Position numbers and translations under genes: made by a program. Of a DNA stretch of 64,000 bases, positions 62,437-64,000 are shown piece by piece (position 1 is the stretch's first letter; each line of letters starts with the position of its first letter). The notes below the pieces were generated by a model. It was not told the DNA's origin. It did no database searches and was given only the letters and a program-made list of their open reading frames with translations. Source of the stretch: JASHSH01 sp036490215 (lineage in GTDB: Bacteria > Pseudomonadota > Alphaproteobacteria > Rhodospirillales > Magnetospirillaceae); contig DASXEH010000014.1 in the NCBI GenBank assembly GCA_036490215.1, positions 1 through 64,000 of the forward strand. Reading direction: 5' to 3'.

Positions 62437-62453
62437 ATTACCCGCCACGTAAT
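62437..62453. promoter_or_regulatory. Second copy of the MmyB-regulator palindrome
   Basis: ATTACC-CGCCA-CGTAAT keeps the core ATTACCCG-n-CA-n-GTAAT of the site at 61502. It is 83 bases upstream of the SnoaL-like gene, suggesting that gene belongs to the same regulon. Confidence 0.65.
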
Positions 62454-62535
62454 CGGCACAGCGCGCGCCGTATGAAATGATCTCTCCATCAGCGCGGATC
62501 AATCCGGTCCCGCGAAATGATCGAGGAGAGACATC

Positions 62536-62910
62536 ATGGCCAACGTCAACGAGACCGTCGTCAACTACATCGCCGCGTGGAACGAACCCGACGGCAAGCG
62601 CCGCCGCGACTTCATCGCCAAGGCCTGGGCCGATGGCGGCAGCTATGTCGATGCGCATCGCAACGGTGTGGGCCATGACGGCCTCAACGCGATGATCGAG
62701 AAAGTGCAGAGCCAGTTCCCCGGCTATCGCCTCAACCTCTCGGGCAGCATCGAAGCCTTCCCCGGCCATGTGCGCTTCAGCTGGCAGGCCGGCGGCCAAC
62801 CCAACGCGCCGCTGTTCATCGCCGGCTCGGATTTCGCGACCCTGACCGAAGACAACAAGCTCAAAGTTGTGGCCGGCTTCACCGACGCCTCACCCGCGCC
62901 GATGGGTTGA
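62536..62910 (+). CDS. SnoaL-like/NTF2-fold protein
   Basis: 124 residues. VNETVVNYIAAWNEPDGKRR, AWADGGSYVDAHRNGVGHDG and VRFSWQAGGQ match the NTF2-like fold of SnoaL proteins, which may act as small isomerases, hydrolases or carriers. ATG preceded by GGAGAGA. It probably belongs to the regulator and oxidoreductase regulon. Confidence 0.88.
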   Translation: MANVNETVVNYIAAWNEPDGKRRRDFIAKAWADGGSYVDAHRNGVGHDGLNAMIEKVQSQFPGYRLNLSGSIEAFPGHVRFSWQAGGQPNAPLFIAGSDFATLTEDNKLKVVAGFTDASPAPMG

Positions 62911-62930
62911 GCGACAACAGCGTCCAACGG

Positions 62931-62997
62931 ACCCTCACCCCAGCCCCTCTCCCGCGTGCGGGAGAGGGAGGGACCCACGAAGTGGGAGGGTGAGGGT
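62931..62997. repeat. Intergenic palindromic repeat, family D
   Basis: ACCCTCACCCC on the left and TGGGAGGGTGAGGGT on the right, enclosing a strong hairpin CCTCTCCCGCGTGCGGGAGAGG. It ends in the stop codon of the convergent glycosyltransferase gene. Confidence 0.75.
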
Positions 62998-64000
62998 TAC
63001 TCCCACACCGCCAGCCCGGTCTTGCACAGCCAGCCGATCGCGTACCAGACCGGTTGGCGCTGGGTGTTGGGGAATTGATCGAGTAGTTCCTGCACCGTGG
63101 CCGGGCCTTTTTGCAGCCGTTCGATCAGGCGCGCGAGATCGGCGTCGCCCAGCATGAAGGGGCGCAGCGGCGTGGCGATCGGCAGTTTCGCCATGCCCTG
63201 GGCGAGACCGGCATCGATGCCGGGCGAGAGCGTGATCTTGACCTGCGGCACCAGGAAGCGCGTCGGGAATTCACGGAACAGTGCGAACGGGTCTTGCGAC
63301 AGCGGCCGCGTCGGCTTGCCCTGGACCGGTGGCACGATCTCGGGTGCCGATTTGCGCAGTTCGGCCAGCTCGGCCCACAGCGCCTGATAGGCGCGGATGA
63401 TCACCGGCCAGTCGAACACCTCGCGCGCGCGCTTGCGTCCGGCCTCGCCCATCGCGCGGCGGCCATTCTCGTCCTCGATCAATTTGATGATGGCACTGGC
63501 GGCGATGCCGGGATGCACCGCGGTGCTCTGTGCCGCCGCGCCGCACATGATGTCGTGCCCACCGAAACCGGCCGCATAGATGAAGGCCAGCGCCTCGCCC
63601 ATGCCCGGCGGCGGCGCGATCGTCTGGATGCGATAGCCGTCGACGCCGTCGCGCACAGAATCGCGATAGCCGTCCCAATCGCTGACGATGACAGGCAAGC
63701 CCGCGGCCATTGCCTCGATCGGCGTCAGGCCGAAGCTCTCCTGCACATTGTCCGAGAGCGAAACGAAGATATCCGCCGCCGACCACACTTTGCGGTTCTC
63801 GAAGGCGCGGCCATCGAGATACTGGTGCTGCACAGTGGGCGAAAGCACGGAGGCGAGTTGGCGGAATCCCTGTTCCATATCCGCGTTCGGGAACCAGCCA
63901 ACCTCGAGAAAGCGGATCTTGCGCTTGGTCCGCTGCGCCGCCTGTTCGGCGGCGATATACATCGCGATCGGGTTGGCCTTCTCGACATGATTGAAGCGGC
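62997..64000 (-). CDS. Glycosyltransferase family 4 protein (N-terminus outside the window)
   Basis: The frame stays open past the ATG at 63962 to the window edge, reading RFNHVEKANPIAMYIAAEQA, so the true start lies beyond 64000. About 333 residues are visible. The donor-site half is clear: ADIFVSLSDNVQESFGLTPI, EAMAAGLPVIVSDWDGYRDS (E-x7-E region). A C-terminal extension of about 130 residues follows, with no family I recognise. Sugar and acceptor unknown. Confidence 0.88.
   Translation of the reverse strand, partial: RFNHVEKANPIAMYIAAEQAAQRTKRKIRFLEVGWFPNADMEQGFRQLASVLSPTVQHQYLDGRAFENRKVWSAADIFVSLSDNVQESFGLTPIEAMAAGLPVIVSDWDGYRDSVRDGVDGYRIQTIAPPPGMGEALAFIYAAGFGGHDIMCGAAAQSTAVHPGIAASAIIKLIEDENGRRAMGEAGRKRAREVFDWPVIIRAYQALWAELAELRKSAPEIVPPVQGKPTRPLSQDPFALFREFPTRFLVPQVKITLSPGIDAGLAQGMAKLPIATPLRPFMLGDADLARLIERLQKGPATVQELLDQFPNTQRQPVWYAIGWLCKTGLAVWE

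Overview
This window is GC-rich, densely packed DNA from an alphaproteobacterial chromosome. A Rhodospirillales-like lineage is my best guess, inferred from gene content and order only. The supporting clusters are glyQ-glyS-ppdK, ffh-rpsP-rimM-trmD-rplS followed by leuC/leuD/leuB, ftsE-ftsX, lysA-lptM-argH with a TlpA-like gene, hbd-etfA-etfB, secB divergent from a Tim44-like gene with mltA and an Smr gene, pheST with rplT-rpmI, ihfB-lapA-pyrF-trpF, a class II (B12-dependent) ribonucleotide reductase, and a TIGR02302/DUF4175 protein. I found no rRNA, no tRNA and no CRISPR array.

Layout. 1-4036 (minus): the N-terminal part of ppdK, then glyS and glyQ. GlyS is oversized and carries an insertion that looks like a small PD-(D/E)XK nuclease domain. 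4198-10134: an epimerase, a dihydroorotase and glycosyltransferase pair, two tandem CheY-like receivers, ygfZ, and a small secreted protein ending at a strong terminator. 10369-15772 is an accessory island of visibly lower GC. It holds a HicB/HicA-like pair, a GIY-YIG protein, three membrane proteins of unknown function, a DUF6471 gene divergent from an IS1595-type transposase (paired operator-like palindromes lie between them, and the transposase has a one-base frameshift), a Panacea-type antitoxin with a putative toxin, and a small unknown protein. 15996-23543: the SRP/ribosome operon and leucine biosynthesis, with mscL between leuC and leuD. 23705-26043: an ECF41 sigma factor operon with its signature promoter. 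26224-30823: DUF1491, an SDR, GIY-YIG, YccF, and nrdJ. 31275-32558: a low-GC Fic protein.

32603-44349 (mostly minus): LysE, GNAT, an adenylate/guanylate cyclase, PlsC, YdcF, FtsX, FtsE, TIGR02302, LysA, LptM and ArgH, with a zinc-ribbon/DUF3426 protein on the plus strand. 44431-53666: thiol-disulfide protein, PAP2 phosphatase, electron-transfer flavoprotein operon, SecB, Tim44-like, MltA, Smr, and a lactone oxidase. 53706-58005: pheT, pheS, rplT, rpmI. 58319-60317: IHF-beta, LapA, PyrF, TrpF. 60432-62910: an oxidoreductase, an XRE/MmyB-type regulator and an SnoaL-like protein linked by a shared palindrome. 62997-64000: a glycosyltransferase running off the window edge.

Most of the window is housekeeping: translation, protein export, cell division, amino-acid and pyrimidine synthesis. 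The observations most worth a second look are the nuclease-like insertion in GlyS, the DUF6471/transposase operator pair, the Panacea toxin-antitoxin candidate, and the complete ECF41 regulatory circuit. Several families of interspersed palindromic repeats occupy the intergenic spaces.
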